Positions 1 to 7,415 of a stretch of DNA of 64,000 bases are shown in pieces. This stretch comes from Hohaiivirga grylli (GTDB lineage Bacteria; Pseudomonadota; Alphaproteobacteria; Rhizobiales; Beijerinckiaceae). Every line of letters begins with the position of its first letter. Position 1 is the first letter of the stretch. The DNA is taken from NCBI RefSeq assembly GCF_039655745.1, contig NZ_JBBYXI010000001.1, forward strand, positions 310,001 to 374,000, written 5' to 3'. The notes under the pieces are model-generated. The model had not been told where the DNA came from and searched no databases. It worked only from the letters and a program-made list of their open reading frames with translations. A program made the translations under genes and the position numbers.

Positions 1-564
1 TTCTCTAATTCCGTTGTCGTTATTGGACTGGCAGCCTGCGGGTTATTGTTTATGGGCCAGTTCTCGCTCTTTACCTATGTACGTCCATTTCTTGAAACAG
101 TTACGCATGTCAGTGTGACGACACTGTCACTCATCTTATTGATTATTGGTGTAGCCGGGTTTCTTGGGACGTTGGTTATTGGCTCATTCCTAAGAGCCGG
201 ATTTTACATGACACTGGTCTCCATTCCCTGCCTGATGGTGATCATCAGCGTGATGCTGATAGCTTTTGGGTACAGCGTCTGGGTTGTTGCGCCATTACTT
301 GGTTTCTGGGGCTTTATTGCAACTGCTGCGCCAACAGGTTGGTGGACGTGGATTGCCAGAACATTGCCTGATGATGCTGAAGCAGGCGGCGGCCTGATGG
401 TTGCTGTTATTCAACTGTCTATCGCTCTTGGTTCGACAATTGGCGGATTAGCTTTCGATTACAGTGGCTGGAGAAGCACCTTCGGGCTGAGCAGTATTCT
501 GCTGATCATTGCTGCAGCTTTCACATTCTTAACCTCACGCCAAGACCAGCAACAACACAGGTAG
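1..564 (+). CDS. MFS transporter, C-terminal part (5' end outside window)
   Basis: The reading frame is open from base 1, so this is the 3' part of a gene that begins before the window. The visible 187 residues are strongly hydrophobic, with about five or six membrane helices and short basic or polar loops, ending in a hydrophilic Gln-rich tail. This is how the C-terminal half of a major facilitator superfamily efflux protein looks; the stretch FTYVRPFLETV resembles the start of helix 7 in AraJ/Cmx-type drug and sugar exporters. The substrate cannot be told from this half. It is followed 76 bases later by a hydrolase gene on the same strand, possibly co-transcribed. Confidence 0.8.
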   Translation, partial: FSNSVVVIGLAACGLLFMGQFSLFTYVRPFLETVTHVSVTTLSLILLIIGVAGFLGTLVIGSFLRAGFYMTLVSIPCLMVIISVMLIAFGYSVWVVAPLLGFWGFIATAAPTGWWTWIARTLPDDAEAGGGLMVAVIQLSIALGSTIGGLAFDYSGWRSTFGLSSILLIIAAAFTFLTSRQDQQQHR

Positions 565-640
565 GGGGAAGTCAAAATCTCTGAAGCCTTCGCCTGTTCC
601 CGCCACTCCCATACCGAGATTGACCATTGAGGAAATCACA

Positions 641-1684
641 ATGAGACACTTCACCATACAAGCGCTGACCCTAATCATGGGTCTGTTCGTCAGTTCATTT
701 TCTGCATCAGGAGCCGATATGTCTAATGGAGCCGACAATTTCTATAAAAGCGATAAAGTTACCCTGCAAAAAGTGACTTTCAAGAACCAGTATCAGATGA
801 ATGTTACTGGTAATCTGTTCATTCCTAAAAACTTAAATCAGAATACCAGGAACCCGGCCATTATTGTTGGTCACCCGATGGGTGCGGTTAAAGAACAGAG
901 CTCAAACCTCTATGCTCAGAAACTTGCAGAGCAGGGTTTTGTGACGTTAGCAATTGATCTTTCTTTCTGGGGCGAAAGTGAAGGTCAGCCACGCAATGCC
1001 GTTTCACCGGATATCTATGCAGAAGACTTTAGTGCTGCTGTTGATTATCTTGGTACACGTCCATTTATTGATCGTAACCAGATCGGTGTTGTGGGGATTT
1101 GTGGTAGCGGAAGCTTTGCAATCAGCGCCGCAAAAATTGATCCACGTCTGAAAGCTATTGTAACGATCAGTATGTACGATATGGGCTCTGCCAATCGGAA
1201 TGCGCTGCAAAATTCCCTGACACTGGAACAGCGTAAGCAGATTATCGCTGATGCTGCTGAGCAGCGTTATGTCGAGTTTACCGCTGGGGAAACAAAGTAC
1301 ACCAGTGGTTCGGTCCATGAAATCAATGAGAAGTCTTCACCAGTTGAGAAAGAGTTCTATGATTTTTACCGCACACCACGCGGTGAGTTTACGCCAGAAG
1401 GTACGACCTCACAGCTCACGACACACCCTACATTGACCAGTAATGTGAAGTTCATGAACTTCTATCCGTTTAACGATATTGAGACTATTTCCCCACGTCC
1501 GATGCTGTTTATTACAGGTGATCAGGCACATTCAAAAGAGTTTAGTGAGAGTGCTTATGAACGTGCTGCCGAGCCAAAAGAGCTTTATCTTGTCTCTGGT
1601 GCAGGCCATGTCGATCTTTATGATCGTACAGATATCATTCCGTTTGCAAAACTGACTTCGTTCTTCAAAGACAACCTGAAATAA
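641..1684 (+). CDS. Secreted alpha/beta hydrolase with a Cys nucleophile
   Basis: 347 residues. The ATG at 641 is chosen over an upstream TTG because GAGGAA lies seven bases before it. Residues 1-25 form a signal peptide ending SASGA, so the enzyme is probably periplasmic. The fold matches COG1073 / dienelactone-hydrolase-like proteins. The nucleophile elbow reads GICGSG with Cys154 where serine is usual, Asp294 lies in ITGDQ and His323 in GAGH, giving a Cys-Asp-His triad as in dienelactone hydrolases. Substrate unknown; an ester or lactone is the likely class. It follows an MFS gene and ends at a clear terminator at 1700. The hydrolase assignment is firm, the exact activity is not. Confidence 0.82.
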   Translation: MRHFTIQALTLIMGLFVSSFSASGADMSNGADNFYKSDKVTLQKVTFKNQYQMNVTGNLFIPKNLNQNTRNPAIIVGHPMGAVKEQSSNLYAQKLAEQGFVTLAIDLSFWGESEGQPRNAVSPDIYAEDFSAAVDYLGTRPFIDRNQIGVVGICGSGSFAISAAKIDPRLKAIVTISMYDMGSANRNALQNSLTLEQRKQIIADAAEQRYVEFTAGETKYTSGSVHEINEKSSPVEKEFYDFYRTPRGEFTPEGTTSQLTTHPTLTSNVKFMNFYPFNDIETISPRPMLFITGDQAHSKEFSESAYERAAEPKELYLVSGAGHVDLYDRTDIIPFAKLTSFFKDNLK

Positions 1685-1699
1685 TTTTATGTTTTCCAT

Positions 1700-1736
1700 G
1701 AGAGTCCCGTAGGTTTTACAGGGCTCTCGTTTTTCT
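1700..1736 (+). terminator. Rho-independent terminator after the hydrolase
   Basis: GAGAG (1700-1704) pairs with CTCTC (1724-1728) and CCC (1706-1708) with GGG (1721-1723), with one bulged T. A GTTTTTCTT run follows. It has no T-run on the minus strand, so it serves the plus-strand hydrolase and not the convergent emrB. Confidence 0.75.
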
Positions 1737-1740
1737 TAAG

Positions 1741-3327
1741 TTAATCCATTATAGTGTGCTGTTGCTCATCAGATTTAACTTTGACCTCAGAGCGCTTTGT
1801 CCTGATCTGCGGTGGTTTCATAAAGAACAGTAGCAGAAGGGTCGGAATTGCAATGAACATCATCAGGCGAAAGTCATTCGCATAAGCAATAATACTGGCT
1901 TGCCGATTGATGATATTGTTCAGAAGTTGTGGCCCATAGGCGGTATCAATTCCCCAATAAGCGGCCGGCGCACCGGTTTGCAGCGCCCTGTTAAAGGGGG
2001 TGACATGTTCACTGATTGTAGAATGCATAATCTGGACGTTACGAGCCAGAAGGAACTGCATGATTGAGATGCCGATAGCTGAACCCATGTTGCGGGTCAG
2101 CGAAAACATGGCAGCACCGTCCGTCCGGGCCTTTGGGTCAAGAGTCGCAAAAGTAATGACGGACATGGGTGTGAAGACAAACCCGAGCCCGAACCCTTGA
2201 ACAACAGTGACTGATATCATCGTCTGCCTGGAGACATCTGGTGTCCAGTAGCTCATTTCCCAGAGTGTGACGATAAGTAATGAGATACCGAAGGCGATCA
2301 GGATGCGTGGATCAAAACGGGCTGTCAGACGGCCTGCAATGGACATGGCAAGCATTGTTCCCATACCGCGTGGAGCCATAAGGAGACCTGCCTGTTCAAC
2401 CGGATAGCCGCCAAGCGTCTGCAGATAGGGGGCAAGCAAAGCTGCACTGGCCAGCAGGATCATTCCAAGAGCAAAGATCATGAAAAGCCCGGCTACAAAA
2501 TTCGCATCCTTAAAAATATGAGGCGGAATAAAAGGCTTCTTTGCTGTCAACATATGCACGATGAACAGGTAGAAACCAGTGCCTGAAAGAATGGCTTCTA
2601 TGATGATCTCACTGGATTCAAACCAGTTAACCTGCTCACCCCTGTCCAGCAATAGCTGGAGCGCACCAACAGCCATTCCAAGAGCGGCAAAGCCGATCCA
2701 GTCGAATTTCAGCTCACTTTTCCGGTCACTTTCCTGCATACAGAGGGCAATGCCGACCGTGACCAGAATACCAAAGGGTACATTGACGAAAAAGACATAA
2801 CGCCAGTCAAAGACGTCTGTTAGATAGCCGCCAAGTGTTGGGCCAAGAATAGGGCCAACCATGACGCCCATGCCCCATAGCGCCATTGCGGAACCACGCT
2901 TTTCCAGCGGATAAATATCAAGCATGGTTGCTTGCGAAAGAGGAACGAGAGCGGCGCCAAACAGGCCTTGCAGGACACGGTAGGCGACCATCTGAGAAAG
3001 AGAGGTTGCTAATCCGCAAAGAACAGATGCACCTGTAAAACCGACAATACAGATAATGAATAACCGTTTGCGGCCAAACCGTTGTGCCATCCAGCCAACA
3101 GGTGCTGTCATGATTGCTGCTGCCACGATATAGGACGTCAGCACCCATGTGATCTGGTCTGAGGTTGCTGCCAGTGTACCCTGCATATAGGGCAGAGCAA
3201 CGTTGGCAATTGTTGAATCAAGCGCCTGCATCAAAGTTGCCAGCATCGTACATAAAGTGACGATGCCCCGGAATGGAACCGTCTCTTCTGTCGGCTTTGA
3301 TGCTTCAGCTGTGGTCTGGGCGCTCAT
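1741..3327 (-). CDS. emrB: MFS multidrug efflux protein, DHA2/EmrB family
   Basis: 528 residues, the usual EmrB length, with about 14 predicted membrane helices. Family signatures include LDSTIANVALPYM in helix 1 and the motif-C-like GVMVGPILGPTLGGYL in helix 5. EmrB is the inner-membrane proton antiporter that works with the periplasmic adaptor EmrA and an outer-membrane TolC-type channel to pump hydrophobic drugs and uncouplers out of the cell. No TolC gene lies here, so a channel must be encoded elsewhere. It is the last gene of a marR-emrA-emrB operon, 14 bases after emrA. The family call is secure; the substrates are not known. Confidence 0.92.
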   Translation of the reverse strand: MSAQTTAEASKPTEETVPFRGIVTLCTMLATLMQALDSTIANVALPYMQGTLAATSDQITWVLTSYIVAAAIMTAPVGWMAQRFGRKRLFIICIVGFTGASVLCGLATSLSQMVAYRVLQGLFGAALVPLSQATMLDIYPLEKRGSAMALWGMGVMVGPILGPTLGGYLTDVFDWRYVFFVNVPFGILVTVGIALCMQESDRKSELKFDWIGFAALGMAVGALQLLLDRGEQVNWFESSEIIIEAILSGTGFYLFIVHMLTAKKPFIPPHIFKDANFVAGLFMIFALGMILLASAALLAPYLQTLGGYPVEQAGLLMAPRGMGTMLAMSIAGRLTARFDPRILIAFGISLLIVTLWEMSYWTPDVSRQTMISVTVVQGFGLGFVFTPMSVITFATLDPKARTDGAAMFSLTRNMGSAIGISIMQFLLARNVQIMHSTISEHVTPFNRALQTGAPAAYWGIDTAYGPQLLNNIINRQASIIAYANDFRLMMFIAIPTLLLLFFMKPPQIRTKRSEVKVKSDEQQHTIMD

Positions 3328-3341
3328 TTTTATGTCTTCGC

Positions 3342-4451
3342 TCAGAACAGTTCGCTTAGAGAACGATGATGTCCGGTATCAATTTCAACGACAACACTCA
3401 TGCCTGTACGCAGAACCAGGTCACCATCTCTTTGATCAACCTTGATACGAACCGGAATACGCTGAACGACTTTGACCCAGTTACCGGAAGAGTTTTGTGC
3501 CGGCAGAATGGAAAATGAAGAACCACTTGCTGGTGAAACACTTTCAACTGTTCCATGCCATTTCTTACCTGGATAGGTATCAACGGAAATTGAAACGGGA
3601 TTACCTGGCTTGACGTAGGTGAGATCGGTTTCTTTTGGATTGGCATCAATCCAGACATCCTGGTCATCAACAAGGCCAAAAGCAGCCGTATTAGCGGGCA
3701 GATACTGGCCGGGCTGCAGGGAATCCGTATGAGTAACTGTGCCATTAAAGGGCGCCCGGACAGTTGTATGATCAAACTGACGCTGGGCTTCGTCCCGATC
3801 TGATTTGGCCTGTTTGTATTGGGGATGATCAGTCACAGCAATATCTGCTGATCCTCCCAGTTTAATCAGCTGCGTGCGGGCCTGCTGCTGGAGAGAGGCT
3901 AAAGTACTTTCAGCGGATTGCAAGGAAAAGCGGGCCTGATCATAATTGGCCTTGGAAACGTTATTGTCCTGAACCAGTACATTGTAACGGTCATATTGAG
4001 CTTTTGCGAGGCTGACCTGTGAGACCTGAGCCGCAATGTCACTCTGCATACGGCTGTAATCCTGCTTCATGGCTTCAATGGCCAGCTTGGTCTGTTCCAG
4101 TTGCGCATTGGCTTTATCCAGAGATATCTGGAAAGGGAGAGGGTCAAGCTGGAAGAGGATATCTCCCTTTTTGACTGTTTGCCCTTCTTTGACACTTATT
4201 TCTTTTACAATGCCGGAAACATCCGTTGAAACCAGAAGCTTGTTTGCGCCGATATAGGCATTATCAATGGAGACATAACGACCACCCAGCCACCAGATAA
4301 ACAGGCTTACAATTGCAATAAGGGCAACGCCACCGCCCATCAGGATTGTACGGATACGCTTACGTAATGCCTCTTTCTGGGCAGGGGACAGCAGATTATC
4401 AATAAACTTCGGCAGCTTCGTCTTCTTGGTTTCGGGGCCGGTCTGGGGCAT
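3342..4451 (-). CDS. emrA: HlyD-family periplasmic adaptor of the EmrAB pump
   Basis: 369 residues. One membrane anchor near residues 38-54 (GGVALIAIVSLFIWWLGG) is followed by a biotinyl-lipoyl-like barrel half (KEGQTVKKGDILFQLDP), a long coiled-coil hairpin (about 105-210, rich in Gln and Ala), the second lipoyl half (APFNGTVTH) and a beta-barrel. This is the membrane-fusion-protein layout that bridges EmrB to an outer-membrane channel. It starts five bases after the marR stop and ends 14 bases before emrB, so the three genes form one transcript. Confidence 0.92.
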   Translation of the reverse strand: MPQTGPETKKTKLPKFIDNLLSPAQKEALRKRIRTILMGGGVALIAIVSLFIWWLGGRYVSIDNAYIGANKLLVSTDVSGIVKEISVKEGQTVKKGDILFQLDPLPFQISLDKANAQLEQTKLAIEAMKQDYSRMQSDIAAQVSQVSLAKAQYDRYNVLVQDNNVSKANYDQARFSLQSAESTLASLQQQARTQLIKLGGSADIAVTDHPQYKQAKSDRDEAQRQFDHTTVRAPFNGTVTHTDSLQPGQYLPANTAAFGLVDDQDVWIDANPKETDLTYVKPGNPVSISVDTYPGKKWHGTVESVSPASGSSFSILPAQNSSGNWVKVVQRIPVRIKVDQRDGDLVLRTGMSVVVEIDTGHHRSLSELF

Positions 4452-4456
4452 TTTAG

Positions 4457-4984
4457 TTACTCTTTTGAATGTTCAATTTGGCAATCGCAAATACCGCGTT
4501 CTTGGATCATGTGCTCTTTGATGGACAGGAGGGCATCGATCAGGACGGTAATTTTGCTGTCACCAAGCTTATTCTGAATATCGGTCAGTAAATCTTTGCG
4601 TATCTGGTTAATTGCCAGAATTGTATCGTTGGAAGCAGGCAGATTGTGCAGGCGCCAGACTCTTCGGTCCTTTGGGTCTCTGCGTCGCTCAATCAGGCTG
4701 CGCTGTTCCAGTTTGTCGATCAAGCGACCAATCGTAATCGCTTCAACTTCAAGAATATTAGCCAGTTCCTGCTGTGTCAGGCCCGGTGTTCTGGAAACAT
4801 ACATCAAGATGATCCATTGTGCTCTGGTCATATCGAAATCGCGGGCGCGCTTATCAATATAATTACGCAGAAGTCTGCCGACCATGTGCAGCAGGATTAA
4901 AGGATCCTTGTCGATATCTGCTGGCATTTCAGTACTCTGTAATTCAGGAGGCAGAGCTATATTAAGCTTGCTTATAATATGCAA
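4457..4984 (-). CDS. MarR-family transcriptional regulator of the emrAB operon
   Basis: MarR-type winged-helix protein. The core runs from DPLILLHMVGRLLRNYIDKR through the recognition helix region LTQQELANILEVEAITIGRLIDKLE and the wing RRRDPKDRRVWRL. As first gene of the operon it probably represses emrA and emrB and is relieved by small hydrophobic ligands, as E. coli EmrR is. The start is uncertain: the longest frame begins with TTG at 4984, while an ATG at 4927 gives 156 residues and fits the family alignment better; neither has a good ribosome-binding site. Several Cys residues occur in the C-terminal tail (CDCQ). Confidence 0.88.
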   Translation of the reverse strand: MHIISKLNIALPPELQSTEMPADIDKDPLILLHMVGRLLRNYIDKRARDFDMTRAQWIILMYVSRTPGLTQQELANILEVEAITIGRLIDKLEQRSLIERRRDPKDRRVWRLHNLPASNDTILAINQIRKDLLTDIQNKLGDSKITVLIDALLSIKEHMIQERGICDCQIEHSKE

Positions 4985-4994
4985 ATAATATTAT
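4985..4994. promoter_or_regulatory. A+T palindrome next to the marR start (possible operator)
   Basis: ATAATATTAT is a perfect 10-base palindrome directly upstream of the longest marR frame, within the 227-base region shared by the divergent marR and ialB genes. MarR proteins bind short A+T-rich inverted repeats, and autoregulation is common in the family. The site is short and the surroundings A+T-rich, so chance is a real alternative. Confidence 0.25.
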
Positions 4995-5211
4995 CGCACG
5001 AACTGACTATTTCAGGTGTCTATCTGTAACACATGTGCGTATCTGCACATTTTTTGGTAAATCCAATTCGGCCTATCTGCTTAGCTTCCCTCCTATATTT
5101 CTTGTTATGAACTGCTCAAGTTGCATCCTGTATTGCGCAACCTGAAAGTGAAGAAATATAAGAAGGTCAGATTCCCAAGGGGCAGTTTAATTTCACAAAA
5201 AGGAATTCATA

Positions 5212-5754
5212 ATGGGTGGTCGTTTCCTCCTTGCCGTGCCGTTTGCACTTATGTCCATGATGCCGGCGGTGGCACAACAGACAAGCAATACAAATACATC
5301 TAGCGCCTTTGATGCATGGGTGCTTGGCTGTGCTTCCAGAACCGATAAAGACAAGGTTATCAAGGCCTGCGAAATCCGGTCAACAATTGTGGTCCGTGAC
5401 GAGAAAAATAATCAGCAGGGCGTTGCTGCTGTTATTGGGCTCGGTCGTTCGGTTGAGAAAGATGATTTACAATTCATCATTCAGGTGCCGATTAATGCCC
5501 TGTTGAATACGCCTGTCAAAATTCTGAACAAAGATGATAAAACAGTTGTTGAACTGCCATTCATTGCCTGTCAGGTACAGCCACCTTTATGTACGGCAAC
5601 TGTCACAGCTACAGATATGCAGATATCCATGATGAAGAAAGTTGGAGAAAATTATTTTATCTCTTACCGTAATCATGCTGGGCAAGATGTAAAAATCCAA
5701 GGTTCAACAAAAGGCTTCAATAAAGCACTTGATGCTTTATTAAAAGAAAAATAA
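5212..5754 (+). CDS. Invasion-associated locus B (IalB) family protein
   Basis: 180 residues with an N-terminal signal peptide cut after PAVAQ. The mature part matches the IalB family of alphaproteobacterial periplasmic proteins: an early W-x-x-x-C (AWVLGC), a second Cys about 17 residues on (KACEIR), a central hydrophobic strand block (FIIQVPINALLNTPV) and a second Cys pair (FIACQVQPPLCTA), suggesting two disulphides. IalB was named from Bartonella, where it aids erythrocyte entry; most homologues are in non-pathogens and their role is unknown, so invasion should not be inferred. AAGGA lies seven bases before the ATG. Confidence 0.85.
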   Translation: MGGRFLLAVPFALMSMMPAVAQQTSNTNTSSAFDAWVLGCASRTDKDKVIKACEIRSTIVVRDEKNNQQGVAAVIGLGRSVEKDDLQFIIQVPINALLNTPVKILNKDDKTVVELPFIACQVQPPLCTATVTATDMQISMMKKVGENYFISYRNHAGQDVKIQGSTKGFNKALDALLKEK

Positions 5755-5760
5755 GTTTTA

Positions 5761-5813
5761 TTATAAATAAAGCGGATATTTATTATATATATAAAAATTC
5801 GCTTTATTTATAA
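5761..5813 (+). repeat. 14-bp perfect inverted repeat just after ialB
   Basis: TTATAAATAAAGCG (5761-5774) and CGCTTTATTTATAA (5800-5813) are perfect complements separated by 25 A/T bases. The repeat begins seven bases after the ialB stop and may fold at the 3' end of its mRNA as a terminator or stabiliser, though there is no clean T-run. Confidence 0.6.
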
Positions 5814-6026
5814 AATTAAATAATTTTAAAAATGATATTGACTTAATTATTTTTAAGCTTATAAAAGTAAGTATATTTAAGTAGAGAATAAAATTCTAAA
5901 TTTAATGAGGGGGTGTTCTTAAGTTGTGATGTTTCATTGCAACTGAATTCATGATATATAAATATATCGATTTACCCAGTTATGTAATGAGCTTGGCTGG
6001 ATATGTGCATACCCGTTTTTATTTGC

Positions 6027-6104
6027 AATAGCAGGATTTAGCCCCCAAAAGTGTCCTGCTATTTACTTACCCTGCTTTTAGCAATGAAAGCAGGGTTCTT
6101 TTTT
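6027..6104 (+). ncRNA. Candidate small RNA or 3' UTR with two stem-loops and a terminator
   Basis: AATAGCAGGA (6027-6036) pairs perfectly with TCCTGCTATT (6054-6063) around a 17-base loop. Five bases later ACCCTGCTTT (6069-6078) pairs with AAAGCAGGGT (6087-6096) and is followed by TCTTTTTT, a textbook intrinsic terminator on the plus strand. The terminator is over 300 bases after ialB, so it ends either a long ialB 3' UTR or an independent small RNA; the 5' end cannot be located. AGCAGG in the first stem could also pair with CCTGCT in the second, allowing alternative folds. Confidence 0.5.
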
Positions 6105-6161
6105 ATATTGGGAACTCAATCTAAATTTAATTTTTAAAGCTGAGATCAAATATATATTTTC

Positions 6162-7334
6162 TTAATTCGGCAGGAAGACCATCTGTGATGGTGCCGGGAT
6201 TGCAGTGAACTGATCTGTAAATTTCAGATTGCCAGTCTGGGTATCGACTTCGAATGTGGTGATATTATCGCTACGCTGATTTAAGGCGTAGAGATATTTG
6301 CCATTCGGGGACAGTGCAATTGTGCGGGGGTAATCACCCCGTGTCCACGTATTTTGGATCAGTTTGAGATAGCCATCTTCGGTAATGGCAAATACTGAAA
6401 TGCTGTTATGCAGCCGGTTAACAGCATAAATGAAGCGGGAGTCCGGGCTAATGCTAATGCCTGAAGCGTAAGCTGTGCCTTTATAGTTTTTTGGCAGGCT
6501 TGAGAGGCTTTGTTTTTCCGTCAGGGTACCTTTGTCACTGATTTCATAGAAAGTGATTGTCGAGGCTTCTTCATTGATCAGATAAAAGAACTTATTGTTC
6601 GCATGAAAAACAAAATGACGTGGTCCTCCCCCTTTTGAGGATGCATCAATATAAGCAGGGTCGTTAGCGACAAGCGTTCTGGTCTTGGCGTCAACTTTCC
6701 ATTGATAGATGCGATCAAGTCCGAGATCAGTTGAAAATGCGTATTTACCGCTCGGGTCGATATTAATCATATGGGCGTGTGGCCCATCGTGATCAGAAAA
6801 TGCAAAACTACCTTCAACAGCAGCTTCGGGTTTTGCTGAGCCTGGAAGTCCTTTGCTCTGGAACACGAATGTTTCTGCTTCAAGCTTGCCATCTTTACCC
6901 GTTGGGAAGACGGCAATGGAACCTGATTGATAGTTGGCAACAAAAACCAGACTATCGTCTTTGGTGGTTGCAAGGTAAACCGGTCCAGCACCTTTAGCAT
7001 CAACCTGATTGATCTGTTTGAGATCACCTGTTTTACGGTCTACTTTTAAAGCAGTAATAGAACCGTTCTTTCCGCCTTGAAAGTTGGCAACTTCGCTTGC
7101 AACGTACAGAACCGTACTCTGCTTATTCAGGACAAGTTGTGCCGGGTTTGGAAGTTCAGATACGATACGTTTTTTTGTCAGCAGACCCGTTTGCGGGTTC
7201 ATTTCGACGAGATAAACGCCCTCTCCCTTTGGATTGTAAGTCCCGATATAACCAAACATGGAATCCTCGGCATTGGCTGCACTGCAGATCAGTGTGAATG
7301 CAGCAACATAAGGTAAGCAGCGTTTAAGATGCAT
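6162..7334 (-). CDS. Exported lactonase, 6-phosphogluconolactonase (YbhE/COG2706) family
   Basis: 390 residues. A signal peptide (cleavage after AANA, near residue 22) precedes a seven-bladed beta-propeller of the COG2706 lactonase family; recurring blades read like YLYALNQRSDNITTFEVD and FIYAVNRLHNSISVF, and the family motif GPRHFVFHANNKF is present. Cytoplasmic relatives such as E. coli Pgl hydrolyse 6-phosphogluconolactone. Export suggests a periplasmic sugar lactone instead, which would suit bacteria that oxidise sugars in the periplasm, but that is inference. It stands alone between the pnp terminator and the A+T-rich gap. Confidence 0.85.
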   Translation of the reverse strand: MHLKRCLPYVAAFTLICSAANAEDSMFGYIGTYNPKGEGVYLVEMNPQTGLLTKKRIVSELPNPAQLVLNKQSTVLYVASEVANFQGGKNGSITALKVDRKTGDLKQINQVDAKGAGPVYLATTKDDSLVFVANYQSGSIAVFPTGKDGKLEAETFVFQSKGLPGSAKPEAAVEGSFAFSDHDGPHAHMINIDPSGKYAFSTDLGLDRIYQWKVDAKTRTLVANDPAYIDASSKGGGPRHFVFHANNKFFYLINEEASTITFYEISDKGTLTEKQSLSSLPKNYKGTAYASGISISPDSRFIYAVNRLHNSISVFAITEDGYLKLIQNTWTRGDYPRTIALSPNGKYLYALNQRSDNITTFEVDTQTGNLKFTDQFTAIPAPSQMVFLPN

Positions 7335-7380
7335 TTAACGTCTCCATATTGCGAAAGAAAGCGTATCTGTACGTTATGCA

Positions 7381-7413
7381 TTAAAAAAGCCCGCCATATC
7401 GGCGGGCTTTCTT
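7381..7413 (-). terminator. Rho-independent terminator of pnp
   Basis: AAAGCCCGCC (7386-7395) pairs with GGCGGGCTTT (7401-7410), loop ATATC. Read on the minus strand the stem is followed by TTTTTTAA. It starts three bases after the pnp stop codon and separates pnp from the lactonase gene. Confidence 0.9.
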
Positions 7414-7415
7414 GA

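Larger units (their letters stand above)
5755..6161. other. Very A+T-rich intergenic region
   Basis: No protein gene is visible. The first 200 bases are almost all A and T. The region holds a 14-base inverted repeat (5761-5813), two adjacent stem-loops (6027-6063 and 6069-6096) and a T-run. It lies between ialB and the convergent lactonase gene. Confidence 0.7.

Noticed and set aside
5212..5754. Virulence role from the name invasion-associated locus B
   Set aside because: The family is widespread in non-pathogenic alphaproteobacteria, so the name alone is not evidence for invasion.
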